This document shows, piece by piece, positions 25,681 through 35,012 of a stretch of DNA of 64,000 nt. This stretch comes from Pedobacter endophyticus (GTDB lineage Bacteria; Bacteroidota; Bacteroidia; Sphingobacteriales; Sphingobacteriaceae), in assembly GCF_015679185.1 (NCBI RefSeq), contig NZ_CP064939.1:3534001-3598000 (forward strand), read 5' to 3'. The position numbers were made by a program, and so were the translations under genes. The notes beneath the pieces were generated by a model. The model was given only the letters and a program-made list of their open reading frames with translations, was not told the DNA's origin and searched no databases. Within the stretch, counting starts at the first letter, position 1. Each line of letters begins with the position of its first letter.

Positions 25681-26658
25681 TTACCTCGGCACTTCAATTC
25701 TTTTTATAATCTGATGAACAATATCGCTTGTTGTTAAGCCTTCCATTTCCTTTTCGGGCGATAGTAAAATTCGGTGTGCCAAAACCGGAATGGCCACCAT
25801 GATAATATCGTCTGGCGTTACAAAATCGCGTCCTTGAATGGCTGCCAGGGCTTTTGCGCTGTGCACAATAGCCAAAGAAGCTCTCGGCGAAGCACCCAAA
25901 TAAAGCGACGGATTGTTGCGGGTCTCGCTCACGATCTTCGCGATAAATTCGAGCAGCTTCGGTTCAACAAACAAACTGCGAATCACGCTTCGTGCCGATT
26001 GAATTTGCTGAACAGACAAAACTGCCTTTACATCGCTGGCCAGTGTTTTATTTACAAGGTTATGTTGCGACATTAAAATGGCGGTTTCTTCTTCAAACGA
26101 CGGATATTTTACTTCTATTTTGAAGAGAAACCGATCAAGCTGTGCTTCGGGCAGGCGGTAGGTTCCTTCTTGCTCAATGGGGTTCTGAGTGGCCAAAACC
26201 ATAAAGGGCTCATCCATAATATAGGTATGCCCATCGATAGTTACCTGACGTTCTTCCATTACCTCAAACAGCGCCGATTGGGTTTTAGCGGGAGCGCGGT
26301 TAATTTCATCAACTAAAATGATGTTGCCAAAAATCGGCCCTTTTCGAAATTCGAAGTCTCCGGATTTGGTGTTAAATATCGGTGTTCCCAACACATCCGA
26401 GGGCATTAAATCCGGCGTAAACTGTACCCTCGAAAACTGCGCATCGATTGATTTTGCGAGGAGTTTTGCACTTAATGTTTTCGCTACGCCGGGTACACCC
26501 TCAATTAAAATGTGGCCATCGGCAAGTAAGCCGACTATTAAAAAGTCGATAACCTGCTTTTGTCCGATAATGATTTGGCCAAGTACGTTTCTAATCTGCT
26601 CAACCGCTTCGTTTAAAGCCGTTAAATCGGTACGTTGGTTAAATTGTTCCTGCTCCAT
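25681..26658 (-). CDS. MoxR family AAA+ ATPase
   Basis: A 325-residue chaperone-like ATPase. Walker A GVPGVAKT (about 54-61), Walker B IILVDEIN (about 114-121), sensor 1 LATQNPIEQEGTYRLPEAQLDRF and a C-terminal AAA lid are all present. MoxR proteins help mature or activate partner proteins, often with a vWA protein. Its start overlaps the DUF4350 gene by 20 bp, so translation is coupled. The operon contains DUF58, DUF4350, DUF4129 and SpoIIM partners. Confidence 0.95.
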   Translation of the reverse strand: MEQEQFNQRTDLTALNEAVEQIRNVLGQIIIGQKQVIDFLIVGLLADGHILIEGVPGVAKTLSAKLLAKSIDAQFSRVQFTPDLMPSDVLGTPIFNTKSGDFEFRKGPIFGNIILVDEINRAPAKTQSALFEVMEERQVTIDGHTYIMDEPFMVLATQNPIEQEGTYRLPEAQLDRFLFKIEVKYPSFEEETAILMSQHNLVNKTLASDVKAVLSVQQIQSARSVIRSLFVEPKLLEFIAKIVSETRNNPSLYLGASPRASLAIVHSAKALAAIQGRDFVTPDDIIMVAIPVLAHRILLSPEKEMEGLTTSDIVHQIIKRIEVPR

Positions 26659-27829
26659 GGCGTTGTGTATTTTTATAAAATTGTTCTATGCTTTCGTTTA
26701 AACCAATAAGTTGATGATCGCTTAAATCGCTCATCTGCGGAATTTGCATAAAATAATTGGTTAATGTTTTGGCAGATGGTTCATTTATGCCTGTTTTTTC
26801 GATCAATAATTGAGCAAAACTCGCATCGATATCGTTCGTTTTGATATAATATCGGCCACGTAAAAAAGCCAGAAAATAATTGATCTTTTTAAGTGCAATA
26901 TCGAGGTTGTTGCGCTCGTGGTAATAAACGCTACCTACCACGTTTACAAAATCGACCGACGAGTTTTTAAGCGGATCGGCCACGGGGATAATTCTTTGCT
27001 TGCGCTTAATATCATAAAGTACAAAAATGATCAGGCCAAAAATACTCAGGTAATAGGCCCATCTGAGTTCGGGATGTTTAAAAAACACCCTTAAAATATC
27101 GGTCGTTTCGTTCTTTTTTGTGGCGAAATATTGATCTAAGATCAGTTCGTTGCTTTTTTGAATATAGCTTAGAGTTTTGGCCGCATATTCGGCGCCATAT
27201 TTATTCAGCAGGGTGAAATTGGTGTAAAAGCCAGGCTCGGCAATAAGGTAAAGTGCGCCTTTGCCGAAGGGGTATTTTACAAAGTTTGCCTTCTGTTGTT
27301 GGTTTACGCCCAATACTATCGCCCGGGTCGAATCGATTTGGCTAAAGTACTGTCCGCCTATGCCACGTTCGAAACCATAATTGGCCTCGGTTTTTAAAGC
27401 TTCGTTGGTAAAATTAAGCGACGGCCGCTCCATCGACATTGTTTGGGCTGTTCTAAGCTTCAACTCCTCTGCCATTTTTCCGAAATCGTAGCTGGCAATG
27501 AAAATCGAATTTCCTGCCCGCATAAATTTTTTCATTTGCTCAAAATCTACCTTACTAATGTTGGCCGTTTGCGCAACAATTAGATAAGCAGAGCCGTTAC
27601 TACGCTTGTTTTTGAGCGTATTATATATTGCCAGCCGCGATTGCTCAATTTTGGCACCCGGCAAAATGTCCTTTATCCTATGGTGTAAAATGTACGTTCC
27701 GTATGGAATTTTATCGGTAGAAATATAAGTTGGCGCCCAATTGGTCGGCGTAGGCTTGTTGTACTGCGCCACGAGGTAAACAACGATGAGAACGAGGCCA
27801 ATGCCGAAGTAGATTTTATATCCTTTCAT
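26639..27829 (-). CDS. DUF4350 domain-containing membrane protein
   Basis: A 396-residue protein with an N-terminal membrane anchor (about 5-22), a periplasmic domain of the DUF4350 type (about 35-250, glutamine-amidotransferase-like fold with SIFIASYDF and KGALYLIAEPG) and a second helix near 268-286 followed by a cytoplasmic tail. It overlaps both neighbours: ATGA with DUF4129 upstream and 20 bp with moxR downstream. Function unknown; conserved member of the MoxR cluster. Confidence 0.82.
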   Translation of the reverse strand: MKGYKIYFGIGLVLIVVYLVAQYNKPTPTNWAPTYISTDKIPYGTYILHHRIKDILPGAKIEQSRLAIYNTLKNKRSNGSAYLIVAQTANISKVDFEQMKKFMRAGNSIFIASYDFGKMAEELKLRTAQTMSMERPSLNFTNEALKTEANYGFERGIGGQYFSQIDSTRAIVLGVNQQQKANFVKYPFGKGALYLIAEPGFYTNFTLLNKYGAEYAAKTLSYIQKSNELILDQYFATKKNETTDILRVFFKHPELRWAYYLSIFGLIIFVLYDIKRKQRIIPVADPLKNSSVDFVNVVGSVYYHERNNLDIALKKINYFLAFLRGRYYIKTNDIDASFAQLLIEKTGINEPSAKTLTNYFMQIPQMSDLSDHQLIGLNESIEQFYKNTQRHGAGTI

Positions 27830-28551
27830 TTAATTTGTGTTTTAAACTGGTTAAATGATTGGTTAATCGGTTCAAACCTGCCTTTATCTATAGGGAAATC
27901 GCCATACCAAATGTAGTCGAACTGGAGGGTTAGCTTGCTAAAGTCTGCCTTGAGCTCGGGCTTGCTAATTTCCATTAAATAGTTATAGTTGGTTTTTTCG
28001 GGTTGCCATTGTATAATCTCGGCATCGCTAAGTTTTTTTAACGCCTGCAGGTATAGCAAGCGTACCGCAAGGCGATATTTGCCTTCGCCTATTAAACGTT
28101 GCAGCTCTTGCTCGTAATCTATTTCATGAATATTTTCGGTAATTACATCGTAGGGAAGAATGGTTTCCTTCGGTTTCTTGCTAAAGATATTCTCGGCGCC
28201 GATAATTTTCGTAATGATGAAGATAACCAACGCAATGCCAAGCCCAATAAAGAAGTATCGGGAGACAGCGTTCGATGCGGCACCAACAAAAAGCTCGTTA
28301 ATGGCCGACCAAAACCACATCCAAAACCGATCCCAAAGCGATAGCTGTCTGCGCTCTTGCTGGTCGTATTGAAACGCTTTCTGATCTTTATAATCACTTA
28401 TTGCTTCCTTATCAAATTTCGCCGGCGTAATTTTACTGCTATCCGTTTGCAAAACAATGGGCAACGCAGTCTTCTTTGCTTGCGCAACCACATTTACGGG
28501 GCAAACATAAAGCAACGATGCAAGGAAGCAACCAACAAGAAATCGCAGCAT
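27826..28551 (-). CDS. DUF4129 domain-containing membrane protein
   Basis: A 241-residue protein with a signal peptide (cleavage near VVAQA, residue 24), one transmembrane helix (about 100-120) and a C-terminal DUF4129 domain (YRLAVRLLYLQALKKLSDAEII). The start at 28551 (MLRFLVG) lies 1 bp after the stop of the preceding gene; the longer frame from 28599 would overlap it. DUF4129 resembles a part of transglutaminase-like membrane proteins and is a fixed partner of MoxR/DUF58 systems. Confidence 0.82.
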   Translation of the reverse strand: MLRFLVGCFLASLLYVCPVNVVAQAKKTALPIVLQTDSSKITPAKFDKEAISDYKDQKAFQYDQQERRQLSLWDRFWMWFWSAINELFVGAASNAVSRYFFIGLGIALVIFIITKIIGAENIFSKKPKETILPYDVITENIHEIDYEQELQRLIGEGKYRLAVRLLYLQALKKLSDAEIIQWQPEKTNYNYLMEISKPELKADFSKLTLQFDYIWYGDFPIDKGRFEPINQSFNQFKTQIK

Positions 28552-28552
28552 A

Positions 28553-29437
28553 TTAATATTCCTCAGGTCTGGTGTCTGTTGGTTTTTCAGTATCTCCAAA
28601 TTGTGTTATGCGCTCCATTAAACCTAAGTTTTCTTTCTGCTCTACCAGGCTAAAGTAAACGAGCGTAACGGTTATAATGGGTATGATAAAGAAGACCTGG
28701 CAAAGCGATTGCAGAACGGTAGTAATCATAGTTAAGGTTAGCGACATTTGAGGGCTTTTATGGGAAAGCAAGCCGACCATATTCAACAGGGTTGTTGGCA
28801 GCACCACCATCGTCATACACGCATAAATAATAATCCAAACAATGATAAGTGTACCAAAAGTGACCCAGAAGTTATCTTTTATCAACTGAAAGCTTCGGTT
28901 AAATGAAAAAGCCAACGATCCGTTTTCAATAATCATAATGGGGTAAATCATCGATACAAAGGGAAACAGCCAGAAAAATGGTACGATACAGAATATGAAT
29001 GCAATACAAAGTAACAGCAATAGCGCTATGGAACTGCCGAATACCCTGAAAAAATAGTGCTTAAAATAGCCCCAAACCTCATCAATAGTTGGTGTTTGGT
29101 TGCCTTTCTGGATATAAATTGCGATATAGGAATGAATGGCCACGCTCATACTTGCATACGAGAAGAGACTGAATAACAACGATAGAAAATATTCTATACC
29201 AAATGTCGACCCGAACGGATTTCTGTTTGAGCCCTGGGAAATCTTAATGTCGTTGAGAACGTTCACCATTTTGTATTGCTGCAACAGCATGGCGGCCATG
29301 CTCGCCAATACAAAGAGCCCACAAAAAATTGCGTAAGTGGTAATTAAGGGCTTGAAGTTTTGCCGAATAAATGCGAAAGTGTCGTTTATGATCTGGCCAA
29401 AATCGCGGCGCTTTTTAAATTCGAATGGTGATAGCAT
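28553..29437 (-). CDS. Polytopic membrane protein of the MoxR cluster, function unknown
   Basis: A 294-residue protein with about six hydrophobic helices after a short cytoplasmic N-terminus (MLSPFEFKKRRDFGQIINDTFAFIRQNFKPL). The amino-terminal FGQIINDTFAFIRQNFKPL segment and alternating loops resemble the DUF975/DUF4013-like group, but I do not assign a family firmly. It lies between the SpoIIM and DUF4129 genes with almost no spacing, so belongs to one transcript. Confidence 0.75.
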   Translation of the reverse strand: MLSPFEFKKRRDFGQIINDTFAFIRQNFKPLITTYAIFCGLFVLASMAAMLLQQYKMVNVLNDIKISQGSNRNPFGSTFGIEYFLSLLFSLFSYASMSVAIHSYIAIYIQKGNQTPTIDEVWGYFKHYFFRVFGSSIALLLLLCIAFIFCIVPFFWLFPFVSMIYPIMIIENGSLAFSFNRSFQLIKDNFWVTFGTLIIVWIIIYACMTMVVLPTTLLNMVGLLSHKSPQMSLTLTMITTVLQSLCQVFFIIPIITVTLVYFSLVEQKENLGLMERITQFGDTEKPTDTRPEEY

Positions 29438-29438
29438 G

Positions 29439-30386
29439 TTAATTTATTACTTTTTTTGATAATTGTATTGGATAGATAATGACGTACCAGATAATAAAAG
29501 CTGCGGAAGATAGTAAAATGAGCAGGCTGATTACGAGTGGCATTTCGGTATAACGGGTAACAAAGCTCTCGAAAAATGCGGCGACGATAAAAATTGGGAC
29601 TAAGCCGACAACGATTTTTAATCCATCTTTTGCGCCTCTCAAAACGGAAACTTTGCGGGTGTAGGTTTTAGGAAAGAGGAAGCTGTTACCTAGCACCAGC
29701 CCGGCGGCTCCCGCCAGCACGATCGCCGAAATCTCGAGCGTTCCGTGAATCCATATCACCAATACAGATTTTACGCCCAGCCCTTTACTAAAGAAAAAAT
29801 ATTGAAATGAGCCGAGCATAATCCCGTTTCTAAATAGCGAGATAATGGAACCGAACGAGAATAAAATGCCCAATACGAAGGTGTACAGCGCAACATAGAT
29901 ATTGTTCGATCCGATTTTAAGGAACATTAGAAACTGGTTTTCGCTTTTGTAAACACCAAAAGGATCGCCTTTTGCAATATTTTCATTCGTCATGTTTACA
30001 TACGCATCGCCCATAATTAACCGAACAAAGGTGTCATCGTACTTGGCCGATAATAGGCCAATTAAACATGAAATGATGAAGAAGATAAATGCGTAATGAA
30101 TTTGTTTTTTATAGGTAAAAAACAACAGCGGCAGCTCGGTTTTCCAGAAGTGGGTAAATCGGTTGGTGCTTTCTTTTTTGTTTTTATAAACAGATTGGTG
30201 GAGCTTGGAAGCTAACCCATTAAGATATGCAGCAGTTTTTGAATTTGGATAAAACGTGCGGGCGTAAGCTAAATCGTTGGTAATTTCTATAAACTGATTT
30301 GCAATTTCATCGGGATTGGCTTGAAGCGAATGCTCGTATTGTTTCCACTTGTCCGAATTTTGTTTTACAAATAGTGCTTCTCTCAT
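29439..30386 (-). CDS. SpoIIM family membrane protein (stage II sporulation protein M-like)
   Basis: A 315-residue protein with about five transmembrane helices. A soluble N-terminal part (MREALFVKQNSDKWKQYE) precedes the first helix near 105; FRNGIMLGSF and HGTLEISAIVLAGAAGL are family hallmarks. In sporulating bacteria SpoIIM acts in the engulfment complex; non-sporulating Bacteroidota carry it in MoxR operons. I start at 30386 (ATG) rather than the TTG at 30401. It is the first gene of the minus-strand operon, divergent from the RDD gene at 31032. Confidence 0.87.
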   Translation of the reverse strand: MREALFVKQNSDKWKQYEHSLQANPDEIANQFIEITNDLAYARTFYPNSKTAAYLNGLASKLHQSVYKNKKESTNRFTHFWKTELPLLFFTYKKQIHYAFIFFIISCLIGLLSAKYDDTFVRLIMGDAYVNMTNENIAKGDPFGVYKSENQFLMFLKIGSNNIYVALYTFVLGILFSFGSIISLFRNGIMLGSFQYFFFSKGLGVKSVLVIWIHGTLEISAIVLAGAAGLVLGNSFLFPKTYTRKVSVLRGAKDGLKIVVGLVPIFIVAAFFESFVTRYTEMPLVISLLILLSSAAFIIWYVIIYPIQLSKKVIN

Positions 30387-30479
30387 GTAAGGCGTTACCA
30401 AATCTTCGGTTAAAATAGTTAAATTTTTAAGGATATAAAATATGTGGAGCTGAATAAAATGAAAGGCTGCGCCGTTTTA

Positions 30480-30910
30480 TTACTTTGGGTTTAACGCATA
30501 GTCTCATAGTCCCTCTTTGGAGAGGGTTTCACAAACGAAACATACCGGAATCCACACAAAGGGAGAGGATTTTTCCAAATCATCCCCTCCCAAAGGGATG
30601 CCTTTGGCACTGCCCCCTTCGAAGGGGGACGCAGGGCGCAGATAGCGAACGAGTAAATTTCAAACGTCATTCGTATTGATTTTTTGCTGAAAAATCCTTC
30701 TCAGGATGACATTATTTTCTGTTTTATCCTCAACTTAATACACTGAGACCGGCTCGGGATATATGGATAAGTTACTTCGCCCTATAAAATCTATGTTTTC
30801 TATGTGCCTATGTGGTCGAAGCGAATTTACCTCGCTCACCCTGTTTTTATGCGCCGTCTTTGCCCCAAAGGGGCTACTTCGTAGCGAAATCGATTGAAGC
30901 AATCTCATGG
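30480..30910. repeat. Repeat-rich gap between SpoIIM and RDD genes
   Basis: Contains CCTCTTTGGAGAGGGTTTCA, ATCCCCTCCCAAAGGGATGC, CCCCTTCGAAGGGGG (30617-30631) and CCCCAAAGGGGCTACTTCG, several with internal dyads, then a GGATGAC-containing REP fragment. Apparent ORFs here (for example 30485-30679) are repeat translations. The divergent promoters should lie at the two edges; none is clear. Confidence 0.5.
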
Positions 30911-31031
30911 TAAGGTGTTATCATTGGTGGATGAGGTGCCTGATGTGAGTTTCGGAATGGCTTAAACCTTGTTTTATAAAAATCAGCATTTGAATACGTT
31001 GATTATCCTTAAAAAAAATTATGTTTGAAAC

Positions 31032-31772
31032 ATGGATAGCATCAAAATTAGCACTACTCAAAATATCGATATTGATTACGAAGTTTCGGGTCTCGGCGAA
31101 AGGATGGCAGCCAGATGCATCGATCTGGCCATTTTTGTTGTCGGAGGAATAATATTTATGATATTGATGACGGTTGCGAGTATGAACATGTCGGGAACGG
31201 CTGCTATCGTCATCGCGATTATCTTCTTTGCAATTTTCGCTTTCTACGATCTGGTTTGCGAAATGATGATGAATGGTCAAAGCATCGGTAAAAGGGTGCT
31301 TAAAATTAAGGTGATTAGCCTTGATGGAACCCAGCCCACATTTAGCCAATATTTATTGAGGTGGCTATTTCGGATAATCGATTTTGGCATCCCGTTCGGT
31401 TGGGGCACTGTAGCACTTATTGCTGTTGCAGTAAGCAAGAACCACCAGCGTTTAGGCGATATGCTGGCTAAAACCACTGTTATAAAAACTGTTCCCCGAA
31501 CCCAGTTAGAAAATGTGGCCTTCAGCTTTAGCCTGCCCGAAGATTACGTGCCCAGGTTTAAGGAAGTATTGCATTTGAACGACCGCGACGTTGAATTAAT
31601 TCATGAAGTGTTAATGGGCTATTACCAAACCGGCAATGCGGAGCTGATTTATACCATGACTGCCAAAACAACAGCACATATTGCGGTTAACGTACCTGCT
31701 GATATGAACGAACTACAGTTTTTAGAAACGGTGTTGAAAGATTATAAGGCGCTAACCTCGGTGGCGATTTAA
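31032..31772 (+). CDS. RDD family membrane protein
   Basis: A 246-residue protein. The N-terminal RDD domain has about three to four helices with the defining Arg-Asp pair in GERMAARCIDLAIF and the GQSIGKRVLKIKV and NKNHQRLGDMLA segments. A C-terminal soluble region (about 160-246) is of unknown function. RDD proteins are implicated in transport in some bacteria. It diverges from the MoxR/SpoIIM operon, a conserved partnership in Bacteroidota. Confidence 0.88.
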   Translation: MDSIKISTTQNIDIDYEVSGLGERMAARCIDLAIFVVGGIIFMILMTVASMNMSGTAAIVIAIIFFAIFAFYDLVCEMMMNGQSIGKRVLKIKVISLDGTQPTFSQYLLRWLFRIIDFGIPFGWGTVALIAVAVSKNHQRLGDMLAKTTVIKTVPRTQLENVAFSFSLPEDYVPRFKEVLHLNDRDVELIHEVLMGYYQTGNAELIYTMTAKTTAHIAVNVPADMNELQFLETVLKDYKALTSVAI

Positions 31773-31773
31773 G

Positions 31774-32169
31774 CTATGCGGCTAAATAAGTAAACGGCTT
31801 GGCCGGAATGTTTCTGGCGATCCAAAAAGCAAGAACCAGAATAAATATCAGCTTTGGCACCAGTGGCTTTTGCCAGATTTTTAAATCGTAATTCTTGTTG
31901 GTAACGTAGGAAGTGATTTTTAAAATAAAGTGAAGAAATAAAAATGGCAAACTCACTACCATTAAAACGTTGAAGTCTAAAGCCTGCCCAACATTTCCAT
32001 GCAACAGTGCGTGTACAGCTCGTTGCGAGCCACACCCGGGACAATCGAGATGCAGGTATTTGTGAAAAGGGCACTCAGGGAAAAAAGTGTACATCTCAGG
32101 GTTATAGCTGTAGTATGTTATTGCCAATGCTATCAGGATTATAATCCCTAAGATGTACTTAAGTTTCAT
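31774..32169 (-). CDS. DUF2752 domain-containing protein
   Basis: A 131-residue membrane protein with an N-terminal helix, the DUF2752 cysteine signature CPFHKYLHLDCPGCGSQRA (about 34-52) and two further helices. DUF2752 members are small membrane proteins with conserved cysteines and unknown function. It overlaps the CD225 gene by 1 bp. Its stop faces the RDD stop at 31772. Confidence 0.85.
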   Translation of the reverse strand: MKLKYILGIIILIALAITYYSYNPEMYTFFPECPFHKYLHLDCPGCGSQRAVHALLHGNVGQALDFNVLMVVSLPFLFLHFILKITSYVTNKNYDLKIWQKPLVPKLIFILVLAFWIARNIPAKPFTYLAA

Positions 32170-32498
32170 TATCTATAGTTGCTCATCATTGCGCCACCCA
32201 TGCCCAAAACCACAAAAAAGAGGATGTACAACACATAAACGCTGATTCCAACGAAAAAGCCGATTTTGGTCCACTTTCCGGCGGTTGCGGATGCTGCTTG
32301 TGCGCCTGCATAATCGCCCATGGCATATTTGCTGTTCACGCTTGCTGCATTAATAATCCCAACGATGCCGAATGGGAGGCAGCAAAATAAAGTTACCAGA
32401 ATAGATTCTACCAACCAGTTTTTGGGTGGAATGCCTGGAGAATTGCCAAAAGGAGTTTGTCCAAATGGAGCATTTGATTGGGATGTTGGATCTTCCAT
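32169..32498 (-). CDS. CD225/dispanin family membrane protein
   Basis: A 109-residue two-helix protein. A Pro/Gly/Asn-rich leader (QSNAPFGQTPFGNSPGIPP) precedes the CD225 core NWLVESILVTLFCCLPFGIVGIINA, and a second helix is at about 76-100. The family shares the fold of interferon-induced transmembrane proteins, but bacterial members have no known role. It is coupled with the DUF2752 gene, a frequent pair in Bacteroidota. Confidence 0.87.
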   Translation of the reverse strand: MEDPTSQSNAPFGQTPFGNSPGIPPKNWLVESILVTLFCCLPFGIVGIINAASVNSKYAMGDYAGAQAASATAGKWTKIGFFVGISVYVLYILFFVVLGMGGAMMSNYR

Positions 32499-32653
32499 AG
32501 ATTAAATTGTTAAAGGGTTGATTTAAATAGTTAGACTAATGTAAAATTTTTCTTCTAAAAAGAAAACACATCTGCCATTTATTTAATTTGATAATCAGGA
32601 AGTGGAATGTAACCGAGCAACGCAGAGCGGTTAAAAAGAAGCAATAACTGTGG

Positions 32654-33376
32654 TTACAGAAGAACAGCCGAAATCTTCGGCAATAAGGCCGAGGCCCATT
32701 CATTGTACATTTTTGCGCTTGGGTGTAATCCATCGGCGGCAATTAGCGATGCATCGGTTTTTGCATTTCTCGAGGCAGGGGTTATATCAGTATAACTTAC
32801 GCCCGCTGCAATAGTAATCTCTTTATTTGCGGCATTGAATGCATCAATTTCGGCGGCGATTGTTTCCGGGTTTTTGCCCGAGTTTTTGCTAAATGGCGTA
32901 GCACCCCAATCGGGTATCGAAACTACAAAAACTTTAGCTTTATCGCCATTGGCAAACGCAATTGCTTTTTGCAATAACTCAGCAAACTCTTTCTTGTATG
33001 TCGACAACGGGTATCCACGATACTGATTGTTTACACCAACTAATAACGTGACATAACTGAAGGTTTGCGTCAGATTTTCGCTTTTAATTGCGCTTTCAAG
33101 CTCGTCCGTTGTCCAACCCGTTTTGGCAATTATTTTAGGTGCACCAACATCAAATCCCTTTTGTTTTAAAGCATTTTGAAGCTGATAGGGAAACGATTCT
33201 ACCTGCTGCACCGATTCGCCAATGGTATAAGAATCACCCAATGCCAGATAGGTAAACCTGGCATTTGCATTAAAGTTGTTTGTGGGCAGATCGGTTTTTG
33301 GCATGCTCGGATTTTCGCTGGTTTTCGTACATCCCGAAGATAGCAAAGAAAGTAAAATGCAGACGAATAGTTTCAT
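32654..33376 (-). CDS. SGNH/GDSL hydrolase, lipoprotein
   Basis: A 240-residue lipid-anchored esterase. The signal peptide ends in the lipobox LLSSGC (Cys16). Block I ALGDSYTIGES places catalytic Ser49, block III has GVNNQY and block V DGLHPS supplies the Asp/His pair. It probably deacylates an envelope lipid or sugar. It stands alone between repeats and the CD225 gene. Confidence 0.88.
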   Translation of the reverse strand: MKLFVCILLSLLSSGCTKTSENPSMPKTDLPTNNFNANARFTYLALGDSYTIGESVQQVESFPYQLQNALKQKGFDVGAPKIIAKTGWTTDELESAIKSENLTQTFSYVTLLVGVNNQYRGYPLSTYKKEFAELLQKAIAFANGDKAKVFVVSIPDWGATPFSKNSGKNPETIAAEIDAFNAANKEITIAAGVSYTDITPASRNAKTDASLIAADGLHPSAKMYNEWASALLPKISAVLL

Positions 33377-33460
33377 GAATTAATTTACGAAGAACATCGA
33401 GCGATAGATTTTAAACGATTGCTATATCCTGCCATTTCAGGTTTCAATCTTTGCCATGCT

Positions 33461-33547
33461 CCGTTGACTGAAGTCAACGGCAATAAATAGCATTACCGCT
33501 AGTCGATTCATTGCCGTCATTTCATTGCCGTCAGTTTCAACTGACGG
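33461..33547. repeat. Two perfect hairpins after lipB
   Basis: CCGTTGACT-GA-AGTCAACGG at 33461-33480 and CCGTCAGTT-TC-AACTGACGG at 33528-33547 share related arm sequences. They lie between the SGNH gene and the lipB stop and may end the lipB transcript, although there is no T-tract. Confidence 0.65.
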
Positions 33548-33559
33548 AACATAGGCAAA

Positions 33560-34282
33560 CTACACCAACTCCATTTTAAAAAGGTCGGCAATGTGATTTT
33601 TCAATCTGCCCTTAACCTCTTCCATATCCAGTTTACGGCCAAGCTCGGCTGCTAAAGAAGTTACCGCCTTATCGTCGATACCACAAGGCACAATATTTTT
33701 AAAGTAATCGAGATCAACATTTACATTAAAGGCGAAGCCGTGCATGGTAACCCATCGGCTGCACCGAACGCCCATTGCACAAATCTTGCGGGCCTTGTCG
33801 TTATCCGCGTCTAGCCAAACACCTGTATAACCCGGGTATCGTCCCGCATCGATTCCATAATCTTTTAAAGTTAAAATTACCGCCTCTTCCAGCGTACGCA
33901 AATAGAGGTGAATATCAGTAAAAAAATTATCCAGATCTAAAATCGGGTAACCAACAATTTGTCCCGGGCCGTGATAGGTTATATCGCCACCGCGGTTAAT
34001 TTTGTAATAAGTTGCATTCTTTTCTTTCAGCCCCTCTTCATCCAACAACAAATTTTCGGGGTGCCCGCTTTTTCCGAGTGTGTACACATGCGGGTGCTCA
34101 CAAAAAATTAAGTAGTTCGGAGTCGGCGTTGTTGTATTGTTCGTGCGGTTTTCGGATTTTATGGCAACCGTTTTATTTAGTAGTTCCTCCTGTCTGTCCC
34201 AAGCCTGTTGGTAATCGGTTAAACCCCAATCTACAAACTGCGTTAACACCAAACCAGTCTCATTTTTCTCTGCTTCGTTCAT
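33560..34282 (-). CDS. lipB: Lipoyl(octanoyl) transferase
   Basis: A 240-residue enzyme that moves octanoate from acyl carrier protein to lipoyl domains of 2-oxoacid dehydrogenases. RGGDITYHGPGQIVGYPI (about 96-113), the catalytic Lys in KICAMGVRC and the acyl-enzyme Cys in IVPCGI are present. A non-conserved insert (KSENRTNNTTTPTP) sits near residue 45. It lies 11 bp after the phosphopantetheinyl transferase stop, so both acyl-carrier-related genes are likely in one transcript. Confidence 0.95.
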   Translation of the reverse strand: MNEAEKNETGLVLTQFVDWGLTDYQQAWDRQEELLNKTVAIKSENRTNNTTTPTPNYLIFCEHPHVYTLGKSGHPENLLLDEEGLKEKNATYYKINRGGDITYHGPGQIVGYPILDLDNFFTDIHLYLRTLEEAVILTLKDYGIDAGRYPGYTGVWLDADNDKARKICAMGVRCSRWVTMHGFAFNVNVDLDYFKNIVPCGIDDKAVTSLAAELGRKLDMEEVKGRLKNHIADLFKMELV

Positions 34283-34293
34283 CAGCTCTGTAT

Positions 34294-34941
34294 TTACGAT
34301 GGACTGGCCACATAACCCAGCATGTATCCGTCGTTGGTTTTAAAATAATTGATGCTCAACTCTCTCGTTCCGTTTGGCAACTCCACAATTGCATTTAAGC
34401 TGCCTTTCTTTTTTAGTTTAAAGGGCTTAATGTGAATGTGTTGTTTAAACTCAAGTCCCTTTTTTCCGTGCCATTTATAAATAGCCTCTTTTGCACACCA
34501 GGCAACATATAAACCATCGATGTTATCGCCAAGCTGCTTTTGGGCAAGTTCAATATCACTTAGAAACTTATGCTTAATCGTTTTAACTTTATGCTTAATG
34601 AGTTCGATATCTACACCAACAGCATATTCCTTACTAATCATTACTGCGGCGTAATCATAAGAGTGGCTTAACGAAATGTGGTAATCGGAATTAACAAGAT
34701 AGGGCTTGCCATCTGCATCAAACTGGCAATCGATATATTCAGAAGTGTTAAGCATCGTTCGCAGCAAAAGCCTTGTACTTAGCCAATGCAACAAGCGTTT
34801 TCCGTTATTTAACGACGAAATAATATCCAGCTCGTGCTGCTTAAGCTGTAGCCCGGCCAACAGTTCTTCTTCCGTTTCTTCAATTTTCCAAATTGCTAAA
34901 ACTGAATGCCCATCAATATTTTGGTTGTAAACGATCGCCAT
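34294..34941 (-). CDS. 4'-phosphopantetheinyl transferase superfamily protein (Sfp-like)
   Basis: A 215-residue enzyme that attaches the phosphopantetheine arm of CoA to carrier proteins. The Mg2+-binding VGVDIEL (about 106-112) and the KEAIYKWHGKKGLEF motif (about 150-164) define the Sfp/HetI group. Sequence and length suggest the primary carrier-protein activator. Adjacent to lipB, which also needs a modified acyl carrier protein. Confidence 0.88.
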   Translation of the reverse strand: MAIVYNQNIDGHSVLAIWKIEETEEELLAGLQLKQHELDIISSLNNGKRLLHWLSTRLLLRTMLNTSEYIDCQFDADGKPYLVNSDYHISLSHSYDYAAVMISKEYAVGVDIELIKHKVKTIKHKFLSDIELAQKQLGDNIDGLYVAWCAKEAIYKWHGKKGLEFKQHIHIKPFKLKKKGSLNAIVELPNGTRELSINYFKTNDGYMLGYVASPS

Positions 34942-35012
34942 TTATTAAATTGGAAGTTACATGCAAAATTATCTTAAATAAATGATAATTTAGGCCAAAA
35001 ATACGCATAAAA

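Noticed and set aside
30485..30679. 64-residue ORF on the plus strand
   Set aside because: Translation of REP-like palindromes (CCCCTTCGAAGGGGG and others).
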